Assembly (NCBI RefSeq): GCF_018069565.1
Contig: NZ_JAGPNL010000006.1
Span: 186,001-250,000, forward strand
DNA: 64,000 nt
Source of the DNA: Streptomyces tagetis
GTDB lineage: Bacteria; Actinomycetota; Actinomycetes; Streptomycetales; Streptomycetaceae
Reading direction: 5' to 3'
In this document: positions 7,409 through 15,645 of the stretch, piece by piece
Numbering within the stretch: position 1 is the first letter of the stretch
Layout: the number at the start of each line of letters is the position of its first letter
Notes under the pieces: generated by a model
What the model saw: the letters and a program-made list of their open reading frames with translations, nothing else
Databases searched by the model: none
What the model was told of the DNA's origin: nothing
Made by a program: the position numbers and the translations under genes

Positions 7409-8860
7409 TCAGCCGGCGATCGGTGCGGCGTCGGCGGTGGCCCGGGTCTCCCCCGCCGGCCCTGACGGGAGGGGCGGGGGACCGGCCAGGCCCGCCGTCA
7501 GCAGGGCGTGGGCGGCTCTGAGGGGGAGGGCGTCGTGGTGGCGGGCGGCGACGAGGTGCAGGCCCACCGGGAGACCGGCCTCGTCCGTGCCGACCGGGAC
7601 GGTGACCGCCGGCTGGCCGGTGAGGTTGAACGGGTACGTGAACGGAGTCCACCCCGTCCACCGGCGGTGGCCCGAACCGCGCGGCACCTCCGCCCCCGCC
7701 GCGAACGCCGTGACCGGCACCGTCGGCGTCACCAGCAGGTCGTACGTCTCGTGGAAGAGCCCCATCCGGCGGCCCAGCTCCCTCCGGACGTCCACCGCCG
7801 CCAGATAGTCGAGCGCCGAGCGCCCCGCACCCTGCCGGCACAGCTCCCGCAACGCCGGTTCCAGCTCTTCGCGCCGGGCCGCCCCCAGGCGCTGCGCCGC
7901 CCGCGCCGCCCCGCACGACCACAGCGTCTCGAACGCCGCCACCGGGTCCGCGAAGTCGGGGTCCGCCTCCACCACCCAGGCGCCGAGCCCCGCCAGCCCC
8001 TCCACCGCCCGCCGCACCGCCGTCGCCACCGCCGGGTCAACGGCCACCTGCCCGCCCAGCGTCGGCGAGTACGCCACCCGCAGCCCCCGCACCCCCTGCG
8101 CCAGGGCCCCCGCGAACGAACCCGGGGCCGGGCCCAGCGCCGAGCCGTCCCGGGCGTCCGGCACGCCGACGACGTCGAGGAGCAGCGCCGCGTCCGCCGC
8201 GTCCCGGGCCAGCGGACCCACGTGCGCGAGGGCGCCGAAGGGGCTCGCCGGATACAGCGGCACCCTGCCGTACGTCGGCTTCATGCCGAGGACCCCGCAG
8301 AAGGCGGCCGGCACCCGCACCCCGCCCCCGCCGTCCGTGCCCAGCGCCAGCGGCCCCGCCCCCAGCGCCACGGCTGCCGCCGCGCCCCCTTCCGACCCGC
8401 CCGCCGTACGCGAGGTGTCGTACGGATTGCGCGTGACGCCGGTCAGCGGCGAGTCGGCCACCGCCTTCCACCCGTACTCCGAGGTCGTCGTCTTGCCGAC
8501 CAGGACGGCGCCCTGCTCCCGCAGCCGCGCCACGGCCGGCGCGTCCTCGTCCCACGGCCCCTCGGGCGCGACGGTACGCGAGCCGCGCAGCGTGGGGTGG
8601 CCGCGCACCGGCAGCAGGTCGCCGACCGTGACCGGGACCCCGTCCAGCGGCCCGCGCGGCTCCCCGCGCCGCCACCGCTCCTGCGACTCCCCGGCCCGCG
8701 CCACGGCCTCCTCGCCGAACAGCCGGACGAACGCGTTCACCTCCGGCTGGACGCGCCCGGCCCGCTCCAGCACGGCCCGGGTCACCTCCACGGGACCGAG
8801 AGCGCCCGTGCGGTAGCCGTCGGCGAGCCGCACGGCGGTCAGCTCGGTGAGGTCGGTCAT
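7409..8860 (-). CDS. Amidase-signature family protein lacking the nucleophilic Ser
   Basis: The protein has 483 residues with a clear amidase-signature fold: VGKTTTSEYG supplies the catalytic Lys, and AGGSEGGAAAAVALG the Gly-rich loop with the cis-Ser. The following motif, normally TD-x-G-x-S-[LIVM]-R-x-P, reads TDGGGGVRVPAAFCG, so the nucleophilic Ser is Gly. The DNA (GGG in that codon) is unambiguous. The second Ser of GGSSGG is Glu. Classical Ser-cisSer-Lys amide hydrolysis is therefore unlikely. It shares a strand with ehuBCDA and diverges from the racemase-like gene at 9257. An AGGGAGGG ribosome site supports the ATG at 8860. Confidence 0.85.
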   Translation of the reverse strand: MTDLTELTAVRLADGYRTGALGPVEVTRAVLERAGRVQPEVNAFVRLFGEEAVARAGESQERWRRGEPRGPLDGVPVTVGDLLPVRGHPTLRGSRTVAPEGPWDEDAPAVARLREQGAVLVGKTTTSEYGWKAVADSPLTGVTRNPYDTSRTAGGSEGGAAAAVALGAGPLALGTDGGGGVRVPAAFCGVLGMKPTYGRVPLYPASPFGALAHVGPLARDAADAALLLDVVGVPDARDGSALGPAPGSFAGALAQGVRGLRVAYSPTLGGQVAVDPAVATAVRRAVEGLAGLGAWVVEADPDFADPVAAFETLWSCGAARAAQRLGAARREELEPALRELCRQGAGRSALDYLAAVDVRRELGRRMGLFHETYDLLVTPTVPVTAFAAGAEVPRGSGHRRWTGWTPFTYPFNLTGQPAVTVPVGTDEAGLPVGLHLVAARHHDALPLRAAHALLTAGLAGPPPLPSGPAGETRATADAAPIAG

Positions 8861-9256
8861 TGCACCCTCCCTGGGACTCGGCGTCCGGGTACGTACGCGC
8901 GTTTCCAGCCGGCCGCGTGAGGCGGCGGCCGGCCGTGGTGGCAGTGGGGACTGGGGCTGGGGGAGTCTCCTCCGTACCCACCTACCCGGGCGGGCCCACC
9001 GCGACCCGTGGCCGGACGGCCCGTGCCCGGGGGCCGGCAGGCCCGAGCCCGAAACCGAGCCCGAGCCGACCGGCCGGCGTTCCGGGAGCGGTCGTCCGCC
9101 CCCGGCACCACCCGGTCTCCGCCAACCCGGTGACCGAGGGGAGCGGCCTCGCGCCTACGGGGTACCCGTGCCGTGGGGCCGTGGCGGGTCCCGGCACCAC
9201 GCGGCCGGAGCCGGCCGGAACGGCCGCACGCAGCGCAGCAGCGGGAAAGGGCGGAC
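8861..9256. other. 396-bp divergent intergenic region
   Basis: This gap lies between the divergently oriented amidase and racemase-like genes and should hold both promoters. I see no convincing inverted repeat, -10 box or small gene. Frames that cross it look like GC-driven artefacts. Confidence 0.5.
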
Positions 9257-9988
9257 ATGACAGCACTGGGGATTCTCTATCCGGGCCACTCCGGCGAGGA
9301 CGACTATCCACGCATCGAGCAGTTGCTCGGCAGCAACGTCCGGGTCGACCTGGTGCACACCGAGGCCGCCGGGGACGACGGGCTCGGGGCGGACCCCCTG
9401 CGCGCCATGGGCACGCCGGCGCGGCTGGAGGCCGACGTCGCGGAACTGCGGCTCGCGGGCGCCGACGCGCTGGTGTGGGCCTCCACCAGCGGCGGCTTCC
9501 TCCACGGCCACGACGGCGCCCGGGAGCAGATCCGCACCCTGGCCCGGATGGCCGGCATGCCCGCCTCCTCGACGTCCTTCGCCTTCGTGCACGCGGTCAA
9601 GGAGATCGGCGTACGGCGTCTGGCGGTCGGCGCGACCTACCCGGACGACATGGCCGCGCTCTTCGCGGAGTTCCTGCGCTCCGCCGGCGCCGAGATCGTG
9701 TCCGTCGGCGGCACCGGGGCCGGGGTGGGGGAAAGCGCTGCCTGGGGCGAGAGCGAGTTGCTGGCCCTGGTCCGCGCCGCCGACCACCCGGACGCGGAGG
9801 CCGTGCTCGTACCGGACAACGCCCTGCTGACGGTGGCCCACCTGCCCGCCCTGGAGAAGCACCTCGGCAAACCGGTCCTCACCGCCAACCAGGTCGCCGT
9901 CTGGGAGGCGCTGCGCCTGGCCGACCGGCGGCTGAACGCCCCCGAGCTGGGCGCACTCTTCACCCGGGAGCCGCTCGTCCAAGCCTGA
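9257..9988 (+). CDS. Asp/Glu racemase-superfamily protein (EutA / maleate isomerase / arylmalonate decarboxylase-like), Cys-free
   Basis: The protein has 243 residues from the ATG at 9257. The fold signature fits the Asp/Glu racemase superfamily branch that includes maleate cis-trans isomerase, arylmalonate decarboxylase and the ectoine-utilisation protein EutA: LVWASTSGGFLHG in the first active-site loop and VPDNALLTVAHLPALEKHLGKPVLTANQ in the second. In the family these loops carry one or two catalytic Cys. Here the first reads AST and the second PDN, and the protein has no Cys at all. It therefore either has a different chemistry or is non-catalytic. It is divergent from the amidase-like gene and may belong to the ehu transporter's regulon. 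Confidence 0.75.
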   Translation: MTALGILYPGHSGEDDYPRIEQLLGSNVRVDLVHTEAAGDDGLGADPLRAMGTPARLEADVAELRLAGADALVWASTSGGFLHGHDGAREQIRTLARMAGMPASSTSFAFVHAVKEIGVRRLAVGATYPDDMAALFAEFLRSAGAEIVSVGGTGAGVGESAAWGESELLALVRAADHPDAEAVLVPDNALLTVAHLPALEKHLGKPVLTANQVAVWEALRLADRRLNAPELGALFTREPLVQA

Positions 9989-10132
9989 TCCCGGGGACGG
10001 GGGACTCCCAGGGGCGGGACGGGGGAGGCCGGGGAGGAGCCCCATCCGTCGTTCAGGCATGTGGACGTCGGACCGTATTCTGCACGCGCCGAGCCTTGTC
10101 ACGGCCAGGAGGGCGCCCTATTCTCACGCCGA

Positions 10133-10144
10133 GAAAGCGCTTTC
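10133..10144. promoter_or_regulatory. LacI-type operator candidate before pectate lyase
   Basis: GAAAGCGCTTTC is a perfect 12-bp palindrome with the central GCGC typical of LacI-family operators. It lies about 87 bp upstream of the pectate lyase ATG. No LacI-type gene is next to it, so the regulator would act in trans. Confidence 0.5.
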
Positions 10145-10230
10145 CCTACCTGCGTCACCTTGTCATGCTCGCGCCACAATCACCCCACCCCACCACCCCA
10201 CCGAGACCCCACCAGAAGGGGGACACGAGG

Positions 10231-11772
10231 ATGAGACGACGAGGTCCACGGCGACTCCAGGCGGCGCTGGCCACCCTGGCCCTGGCCGCCGCCACCGGCC
10301 TGGTGCTGTCGATGCCCGAGGCGTCGGCCGCGGCCGGCGGCGCCACCGGCTACGCCTCCCAGAACGGCGGCACCACCGGCGGCGCGGGCGGACGCACCGT
10401 CCGGGCCACCACCGGAACGGCGATCCACGAGGCCCTGTGCGGCCGGGCCTCCAGCAGCACCCCGATCGTCATCGAGGTCGAGGGCACCATCAACCACGGC
10501 AACACCGCCAAGGCGTCGGGCGGCAGTTGCAACACCGCGGCCGGCGTGATCGAACTGAAGCAGATCAGCAACGTCACCCTCGTCGGCGTCGGCGGCGGCG
10601 CCGTCTTCGACCAGGTCGGCATTCACATCCGTGAGTCGAGCAACATCATCATCCAGAACGTGACCGTACGGAACGTCAAGAAGTCCGGCTCGCCCACCTC
10701 CAACGGCGGCGACGCCATCGGCATGGAGAAGGACGTGCGCAACGTCTGGGTCGACCACACCACCCTGGTGGCCTCGGGCGGCGAGTCGGAGGGCTTCGAC
10801 GGCCTCTTCGACATGAAGAACAACACCCAGTACGTGACCCTGTCCTACAGCGTCCTGCGCAACTCCGGCCGCGGCGGCCTCGTCGGCTCCAGCGAGAGCG
10901 ACCTGTCCAACGGCTTCGTCACGTACCACCACAACCTGTACGAGAACATCGACTCGCGGGCGCCCCTGCTGCGCGGCGGCACGGCGCACATGTTCAACAA
11001 CCACTACCGCAATCTGAGCAAGTCCGGCATCAACTCCCGGGCCGGCGCCCGCGCCAAGGTGGACAACAACTACTTCGAGGACTCCAAGGACGTCCTCGGC
11101 ACCTTCTACACCGACGCGGTCGGCTACTGGCAGGTCAGCGGCAACGTCTTCGACAACGTCACCTGGTCCGGCCTCGGCCCCGACAACCGCCCGGCCGGCC
11201 CCGACCCGAAGTCCACCACCACCGTCTCCGTCCCCTACTCCCACGCCCTCGACCCCGCCTCCTGCGTCCCGGACGTGGTCGCCCGCACCGCAGGCGCCGG
11301 TACGGGGCTGCGCGTCTCGGACGGCACCTGCACCCCCCGGACGCCGGACCCGACCGGCCCCGGCCCCGGACCCGGTGACCCGGGGCCCGACCCGACCCGG
11401 CCGGGCGGGACCAACCTCAGCATCGGCGCGGACGCCGACGGCTCCAGCAAGGCGAGCGGTACCAGCTACGGCAACGTGCGCGACGGCGACATGGGCACCC
11501 ACTGGTCGCCGAACGGCTCCACCGGCTCCGTCTCGGTCAAGTGGAGCGCCGCCAGGACCGTCTCCAAAATCAACATCCGGGAGTCCTCGGACGCCGTGGG
11601 CCGCATAGGCTCCTGGCGGGTGCTGAACGCGGACACCGGCGCCGTCCTCGCCACCGGCTCCAAGGCGGGCGTGATCACCTTCCCGCCGGTCTCCCTGCGC
11701 AAGGTCACCTTCGAGATCACCGGCGCCTCCGGCACACCGAAGATCGCCGAGTACGAGACGTACGCGGGCTGA
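10231..11772 (+). CDS. Secreted pectate lyase (PL1) with C-terminal discoidin-like binding module
   Basis: The protein has 513 residues. A long Sec signal peptide (about 35 residues, ending around ASAAAG) is followed by a PL1 parallel beta-helix domain (about 40-340) with WVDHTTLV, EGFDGLFDMKNNTQYVTLSY and HHNLYENIDSRAPLLR, matching the family's vWiDHnt and HHN..en..R motifs. A Pro/Gly-rich linker (PDPTGPGPGPGDPGP) leads to an F5/8 type C (discoidin-like) carbohydrate-binding domain of about 130 residues. It cleaves polygalacturonate outside the cell by beta-elimination. The ATG at 10231 follows GGGGGACACGAGG. Confidence 0.92.
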   Translation: MRRRGPRRLQAALATLALAAATGLVLSMPEASAAAGGATGYASQNGGTTGGAGGRTVRATTGTAIHEALCGRASSSTPIVIEVEGTINHGNTAKASGGSCNTAAGVIELKQISNVTLVGVGGGAVFDQVGIHIRESSNIIIQNVTVRNVKKSGSPTSNGGDAIGMEKDVRNVWVDHTTLVASGGESEGFDGLFDMKNNTQYVTLSYSVLRNSGRGGLVGSSESDLSNGFVTYHHNLYENIDSRAPLLRGGTAHMFNNHYRNLSKSGINSRAGARAKVDNNYFEDSKDVLGTFYTDAVGYWQVSGNVFDNVTWSGLGPDNRPAGPDPKSTTTVSVPYSHALDPASCVPDVVARTAGAGTGLRVSDGTCTPRTPDPTGPGPGPGDPGPDPTRPGGTNLSIGADADGSSKASGTSYGNVRDGDMGTHWSPNGSTGSVSVKWSAARTVSKINIRESSDAVGRIGSWRVLNADTGAVLATGSKAGVITFPPVSLRKVTFEITGASGTPKIAEYETYAG

Positions 11773-11800
11773 CGGCCCCACCGGGGTGTCCGGCGGACCG

Positions 11801-11820
11801 GCCGGGGGGCGACCCCCGGC
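11801..11820. terminator. Bidirectional terminator between pectate lyase and TetR gene
   Basis: A perfect 8-bp stem GCCGGGGG/CCCCCGGC with the stable tetraloop GCGA sits between two convergent genes. Confidence 0.65.
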
Positions 11821-11895
11821 CTCGCCGGGCACCCCGCCCGCGTCCCGGACGCCGGACATCCGCCCGTGCGGCGGAACCACGGGCACCCGGGCGCC

Positions 11896-12600
11896 CTACC
11901 CGCCTCGGGGCAGGTCCCCCAGGCCGTTCGCCAGCAGCGCGAAGGCGTGCTCCGCGTCGGTCACCGCGCCCGCGTACCGCGCGTCGGCCGTCTCCCCGTA
12001 CGCCAGGCGCTCCGCGTTGTCCTGCGCCAGGGCCCAGTGCACGGCGACGATCTGGGCCGCGGCGAACCGCGCGGTCGTCTCCGGGGTGTCCGCCGTCTCG
12101 CGCAGCGCCTCGGCGAGGGCCCGCTCGGCGCTCGCCTTGAACCGTTCCATCCCGGCCACCAGCGAGGGCGTGTCGAGGATCATCCGGTACAGCCGCCGTA
12201 CCTGGGGATGGTCGCTGAGCCCGGTGATGGCGTCCCGCTCGCCGAGCCCCCGCAGGAAGTGCGCGCGCACCGCGGCCAGCGGGGCGGTGCCCGGCGGGCG
12301 GGCCCGGACGGTCCGGGCGATCTCGGTCTCGTGGTCGGCGATCCGGTGCAGTACGAGGTCTTCCTTGGTCGGGAAGTAGGCGAAGAGGGTCCGCTTGGAC
12401 ACCTCGGCCGCCTCCGCCACCCGGGCCACCGGGACCTGCTGGAAGCCGTGTTCGAGGAAGAGCGCGATCGCCGCGTCGGAGATCGCCGCGTGGGTGCGCC
12501 GCCTCTTCCGCTCCCGCAGTCCGGGCCCGCCGTCCGCCGGGCCCCGCGCCGCGCCGTTCGCGGCACCGTCCCGCGCCGAGCCGTCCGTGTCGCCGTTCAC
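11896..12600 (-). CDS. TetR/AcrR-family regulator
   Basis: The protein has 234 residues from the GTG at 12600. The helix-turn-helix lies at about residues 35-80 (AAISDAAIALFLEHGFQQVPVARVAEAAEVSKRTLFAYFPTKE, split here only for description). The C-terminal half is a helical ligand domain with no recognisable specificity. It faces the flavin monooxygenase gene at 12678 across a 77-bp gap, the classic layout in which a TetR protein represses both itself and a detoxifying enzyme. An upstream in-frame ATG at 12660 would push the start through the shared promoter, so I prefer 12600. Confidence 0.85.
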   Translation of the reverse strand: MNGDTDGSARDGAANGAARGPADGGPGLRERKRRRTHAAISDAAIALFLEHGFQQVPVARVAEAAEVSKRTLFAYFPTKEDLVLHRIADHETEIARTVRARPPGTAPLAAVRAHFLRGLGERDAITGLSDHPQVRRLYRMILDTPSLVAGMERFKASAERALAEALRETADTPETTARFAAAQIVAVHWALAQDNAERLAYGETADARYAGAVTDAEHAFALLANGLGDLPRGG

Positions 12601-12677
12601 GGTGTCACCGTAGCAAGAAGTTTCCCTCAGGATATTTCTGCACCGGGTGTATGTTTGCACTCAGTCGAGACAAGGGG
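12601..12677. promoter_or_regulatory. Shared divergent promoter/operator, tetR and monooxygenase
   Basis: The 77-bp gap is AT-richer than its surroundings and holds two similar stretches, TTTCTGCACCGGGTG and GTTTGCACTCAGTC, which may be half-sites for the TetR protein. The assignment is from position. Confidence 0.45.
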
Positions 12678-14189
12678 ATGAGTGCGGTGGTGAACGAGAG
12701 CACGGCCGAGGTCGTCGTCGTGGGGGCGGGGCCGACCGGACTGACGCTGGCGTACGAACTGGCCCTGGCCGGGGTCGACACCCTGGTCCTGGAGAAGCTG
12801 GCCCGGCGGGTGGACCAGGTGAAGGGCGGCGGCATCCACCCCCGCACCGCCGAACTGCTGGAGTCACGGGGGCTGTGGGAGGCGGTGCGGGAGCGCGCGG
12901 TGTCGCGCGAACCGGTCGGCGGCCACTTCGCCGCCCTGCCCGTGCCCCTGGACTGCGCCCCCTGGCGCACCCGGCACCCCTTCCCGGTCGCCGTCCCGCA
13001 GGGGGACTTCGAGGCGGTGCTCGGCGAACGGGCCCTCGCCGCCGGCGCCCGCCTGGAGCGCGGCGCCGCCGTCACCGAGGTCGCCCAGGACGAGGAGGGC
13101 GTGACCGTCACGGCCGGGGGGCGGCGCGTGCGGGCCCGCCATCTGGTCGCCTGCGACGGCGCGCACAGCACCGTACGCAAGCTGCTGGGGCTGCCGTTCC
13201 CCGGCCGGCCCGGCACCTTCCGGGCGGTGCTGGCCGACGTCGCTCTGACCGGCGTCTCCGCCCAGGTGCCGCGCACCCTGGGCCACATGAGCACCCTGAC
13301 CCGCCGGGCGGGCGGCTACTGGGCGATGCTCGTCCCGCTCGGCGGCGACCGCTACCGGATCACCTTCGGGGGCGCGGCGGGGACCGAGGCGCCCGGCGAC
13401 GCCCCGGTGACCCGCGAGGAGATCACCACCGCGCTGCACGCCGTCTACGGGCCGGAGACGACGCTCGGGTCGGTGGCGAACGCCTCCCGGTTCACCGACG
13501 CCACCCGGCAGGTGGAGGAGTACCGCGCCGGCCGCGTGCTGTTCGCGGGGGACGCCGCGCACATCCATCCGCCGCTCGGCGGCCAGGGCCTCAACCTCGG
13601 TGTCCAAGACGCCTTCAACCTCGGCTGGAAGCTGGCGGCGACCGTCCGGGGCCGGGCACCCGACGGTCTCCTCGACAGCTACCACGCCGAGCGCCACCCG
13701 GTCGGGGCACGGGTCCTGCACCACACCTCGGCCCAGCGGGTCCTGGCTTCCCCCGACCCGGGCGAGGACGTGGCCGCCCTGCGCGACATCGTCACCGACC
13801 TGCTGCGCCTGCCCGATGCCAACCGCCACCTCGCCGGCCTGGTCTCCGGTCTCTCCCTCGGCTACCCGCTGCCCGGCGGCCACCCGCTCACCGGGCACCG
13901 CGTGCCGGACGCCGACCTGGTGAGCGCGGACGGCCCGGTGCGGCTGTCGGCGCTGTTCCACGCGGGGCACGCGGTCCTGCTCGACCTGGCCGGCGCCGTC
14001 CCCGACGGGCTCCGGCTCCCGCCGCGCGTCGACCTCGTGCGGGCCGAGATCGCCGAGGGTGCCGAGGGCCTGGGCGCCGCCGCCCTGCTCCTGCGCCCCG
14101 ACGGGTACGCCGGCTGGGCGACGGACGGCCCGGTCGCCGACCGGGAGGAGCTGCGCGCCGCCCTCGGCACCCTGGCGATCCTGCCCTGA
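12678..14189 (+). CDS. FAD-dependent aromatic hydroxylase/monooxygenase
   Basis: The protein has 503 residues. The N-terminal FAD Rossmann motif ([19 protein letters not shown]) is followed by the DG motif ([14 protein letters not shown]) and the GD motif ([24 protein letters not shown]), the three hallmarks of the p-hydroxybenzoate-hydroxylase class. The C-terminal thioredoxin-like domain is about 100 residues long, as in phenol, polyketide or rifampicin hydroxylases. The substrate is unknown. Control by the divergent TetR gene suggests a xenobiotic-inducible enzyme. The ATG at 12678 follows AAGGGG; a start at 12651 is possible but lies over the promoter. Confidence 0.88.
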   Translation: MSAVVNESTAEVVVVGAGPTGLTLAYELALAGVDTLVLEKLARRVDQVKGGGIHPRTAELLESRGLWEAVRERAVSREPVGGHFAALPVPLDCAPWRTRHPFPVAVPQGDFEAVLGERALAAGARLERGAAVTEVAQDEEGVTVTAGGRRVRARHLVACDGAHSTVRKLLGLPFPGRPGTFRAVLADVALTGVSAQVPRTLGHMSTLTRRAGGYWAMLVPLGGDRYRITFGGAAGTEAPGDAPVTREEITTALHAVYGPETTLGSVANASRFTDATRQVEEYRAGRVLFAGDAAHIHPPLGGQGLNLGVQDAFNLGWKLAATVRGRAPDGLLDSYHAERHPVGARVLHHTSAQRVLASPDPGEDVAALRDIVTDLLRLPDANRHLAGLVSGLSLGYPLPGGHPLTGHRVPDADLVSADGPVRLSALFHAGHAVLLDLAGAVPDGLRLPPRVDLVRAEIAEGAEGLGAAALLLRPDGYAGWATDGPVADREELRAALGTLAILP

Positions 14190-14544
14190 GCGGGGCGCCG
14201 TCGGCGGTGGGGGTGCCGGTGCCGGAGGGGGGCGGGCCGTCCGCTCCGTACGCGCCCCTCCGTCCGGGGCTCGTACGGACCTCGTACGCGCGCCCCGTAC
14301 GGGAGACCTCGTACGCGCCCCGCGCTCCCCTCCGTACGAGCCCTCCAGGGGCGCCCCCGCGCCCCCTCCCGGACCGGGGCGCCGGAATAACCGGTGGCCG
14401 CCCCCTGTTGGCACCCGAGCGCGGCACAGCACCGCGCGCACCGGCGCGCGCCGGAGACCCGAGGTGGCCCGGCGCTCCCGGAGCAGCTCGCCACCGGCCG
14501 CCACCGGCCGCCGACATCCGCCCGACACCAGGAGGCACCGCACC
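14190..14544. other. 355-bp gene-free gap with clustered CGTACG palindromes
   Basis: The gap between two co-directional genes contains six CGTACG hexamers within 92 bp (first at 14247, last at 14333), several in the longer form CTCGTACG. Neighbouring copies could pair into alternative hairpins. No gene is apparent. The promoter of the LLM gene probably lies in the second half. Confidence 0.7.
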
Positions 14545-15645
14545 ATGGCCGCAGACGCCGCAGAGGAGATCCGGGGCACCGCCCACGGCACCGCACCCGT
14601 CCCCCTCTCCGTGCTGGACCTGGTGACCGTCGGCGCCGGCCGCACCGCCACGGACGCGCTGCGCACCAGCGTGGACATCGCCCGGCTCGCCGAGGCACGC
14701 GGATACCACCGGTACTGGGTCGCCGAGCACCACTCCATGCCCGGCGTCGCCTCGTCCTCCCCGGCCGTGATCCTCGCCCACCTCGCCGCCCACACCGACC
14801 GCGTCCGGCTCGGCTCGGGCGGCGTCATGCTGCCCAACCACGCCCCGCTGGTCATCGCCGAGCAGTTCGGGACGCTGGAGGCGATGGCGCCGGGCCGCGT
14901 CGACCTCGGCCTCGGCCGCGCCCCGGGCACCGACGGCGCCACCGCCGCCGCCCTGCGCCGCAGCGACCGGCTCCACGAGGGCGCCGACGAGTTCCCGCGC
15001 CAACTCGCCGAGCTGACCCGGTTCCTGGACGACGACTTCCCCGACGGCCACCCCTACGCCCGCATCCACGCGGTGCCGGGCCCGGTCCAGGGCACCTCGC
15101 CCGGCGGTGTGCAGTCCCCGCACCGGCCGCCGGTCTGGCTGCTGGGCTCCTCCGGGTTCAGCGCCCGGCTCGCCGCCGAACTCGGCCTGCCCTTCGCCTT
15201 CGCCCACCACTTCTCCGCCCGCAACACCGTCCCCGCGCTCGACCTGTACCGGGAGTCCTTCCGGCCCAGCGAGGTCCTCGACGCCCCCTACGCCCTCATC
15301 GGCGTCTCGGCGCTCGCGGCCGAGGACGAGCGGGAGGCCCGCCGCCAGGTGCTGGCCGCCGCGCTCAACATGGTGCGGCTGCGCAGCGGCCGGCCCGGCC
15401 TGGTGCCCACGCCGGAGGAGGCGGAGGCGTACGACTTCTCCCCGATGGAGCGGGAGTTCGTCGACTCCTGGAACGCCGACGTGATCCACGGCACCCCGGA
15501 CGCGGTCCGCTCCGGCCTCGACGAACTCCAGAAGCGCACGGGGGCCGACGAGTTGATGCTCACCGCCAACGCGCACAGCCCCGAGGTGCGGCTGCGCTCC
15601 TACGAACTGGTCGCGGACGCCTACGGTTTGCCCGCGCGGGCCTGA
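14545..15645 (+). CDS. LLM-class flavin-dependent oxidoreductase
   Basis: The protein has 366 residues. It is a luciferase-like TIM-barrel enzyme of the 'alternate F1' group: [12 protein letters not shown] at the N-terminus, [50 protein letters not shown], and [28 protein letters not shown]. It uses FMN or F420 to oxidise an unknown substrate in the cytoplasm. GGAGG at 14531 fixes the ATG at 14545. Its stop overlaps the 3' end of the convergent GGDEF-EAL gene by 25 bp. Confidence 0.9.
   Translation: MAADAAEEIRGTAHGTAPVPLSVLDLVTVGAGRTATDALRTSVDIARLAEARGYHRYWVAEHHSMPGVASSSPAVILAHLAAHTDRVRLGSGGVMLPNHAPLVIAEQFGTLEAMAPGRVDLGLGRAPGTDGATAAALRRSDRLHEGADEFPRQLAELTRFLDDDFPDGHPYARIHAVPGPVQGTSPGGVQSPHRPPVWLLGSSGFSARLAAELGLPFAFAHHFSARNTVPALDLYRESFRPSEVLDAPYALIGVSALAAEDEREARRQVLAAALNMVRLRSGRPGLVPTPEEAEAYDFSPMEREFVDSWNADVIHGTPDAVRSGLDELQKRTGADELMLTANAHSPEVRLRSYELVADAYGLPARA

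Noticed and set aside
7044-7922. 292-aa frame encoding Pro-Pro-Val repeats over the 9-bp minisatellite
   Set aside because: It overlaps the amidase gene in another frame and contains only low-complexity sequence; the repeat is treated as DNA, not protein.
10180-11886. 568-aa minus-strand frame opposite pectate lyase
   Set aside because: Gly/Val/Ala shadow of the plus-strand gene, no start signal, no domain.
12944-14942. 692-aa minus-strand frame opposite the monooxygenase and LLM genes
   Set aside because: It is antisense to two genes with complete motifs and crosses the gap with CGTACG repeats.
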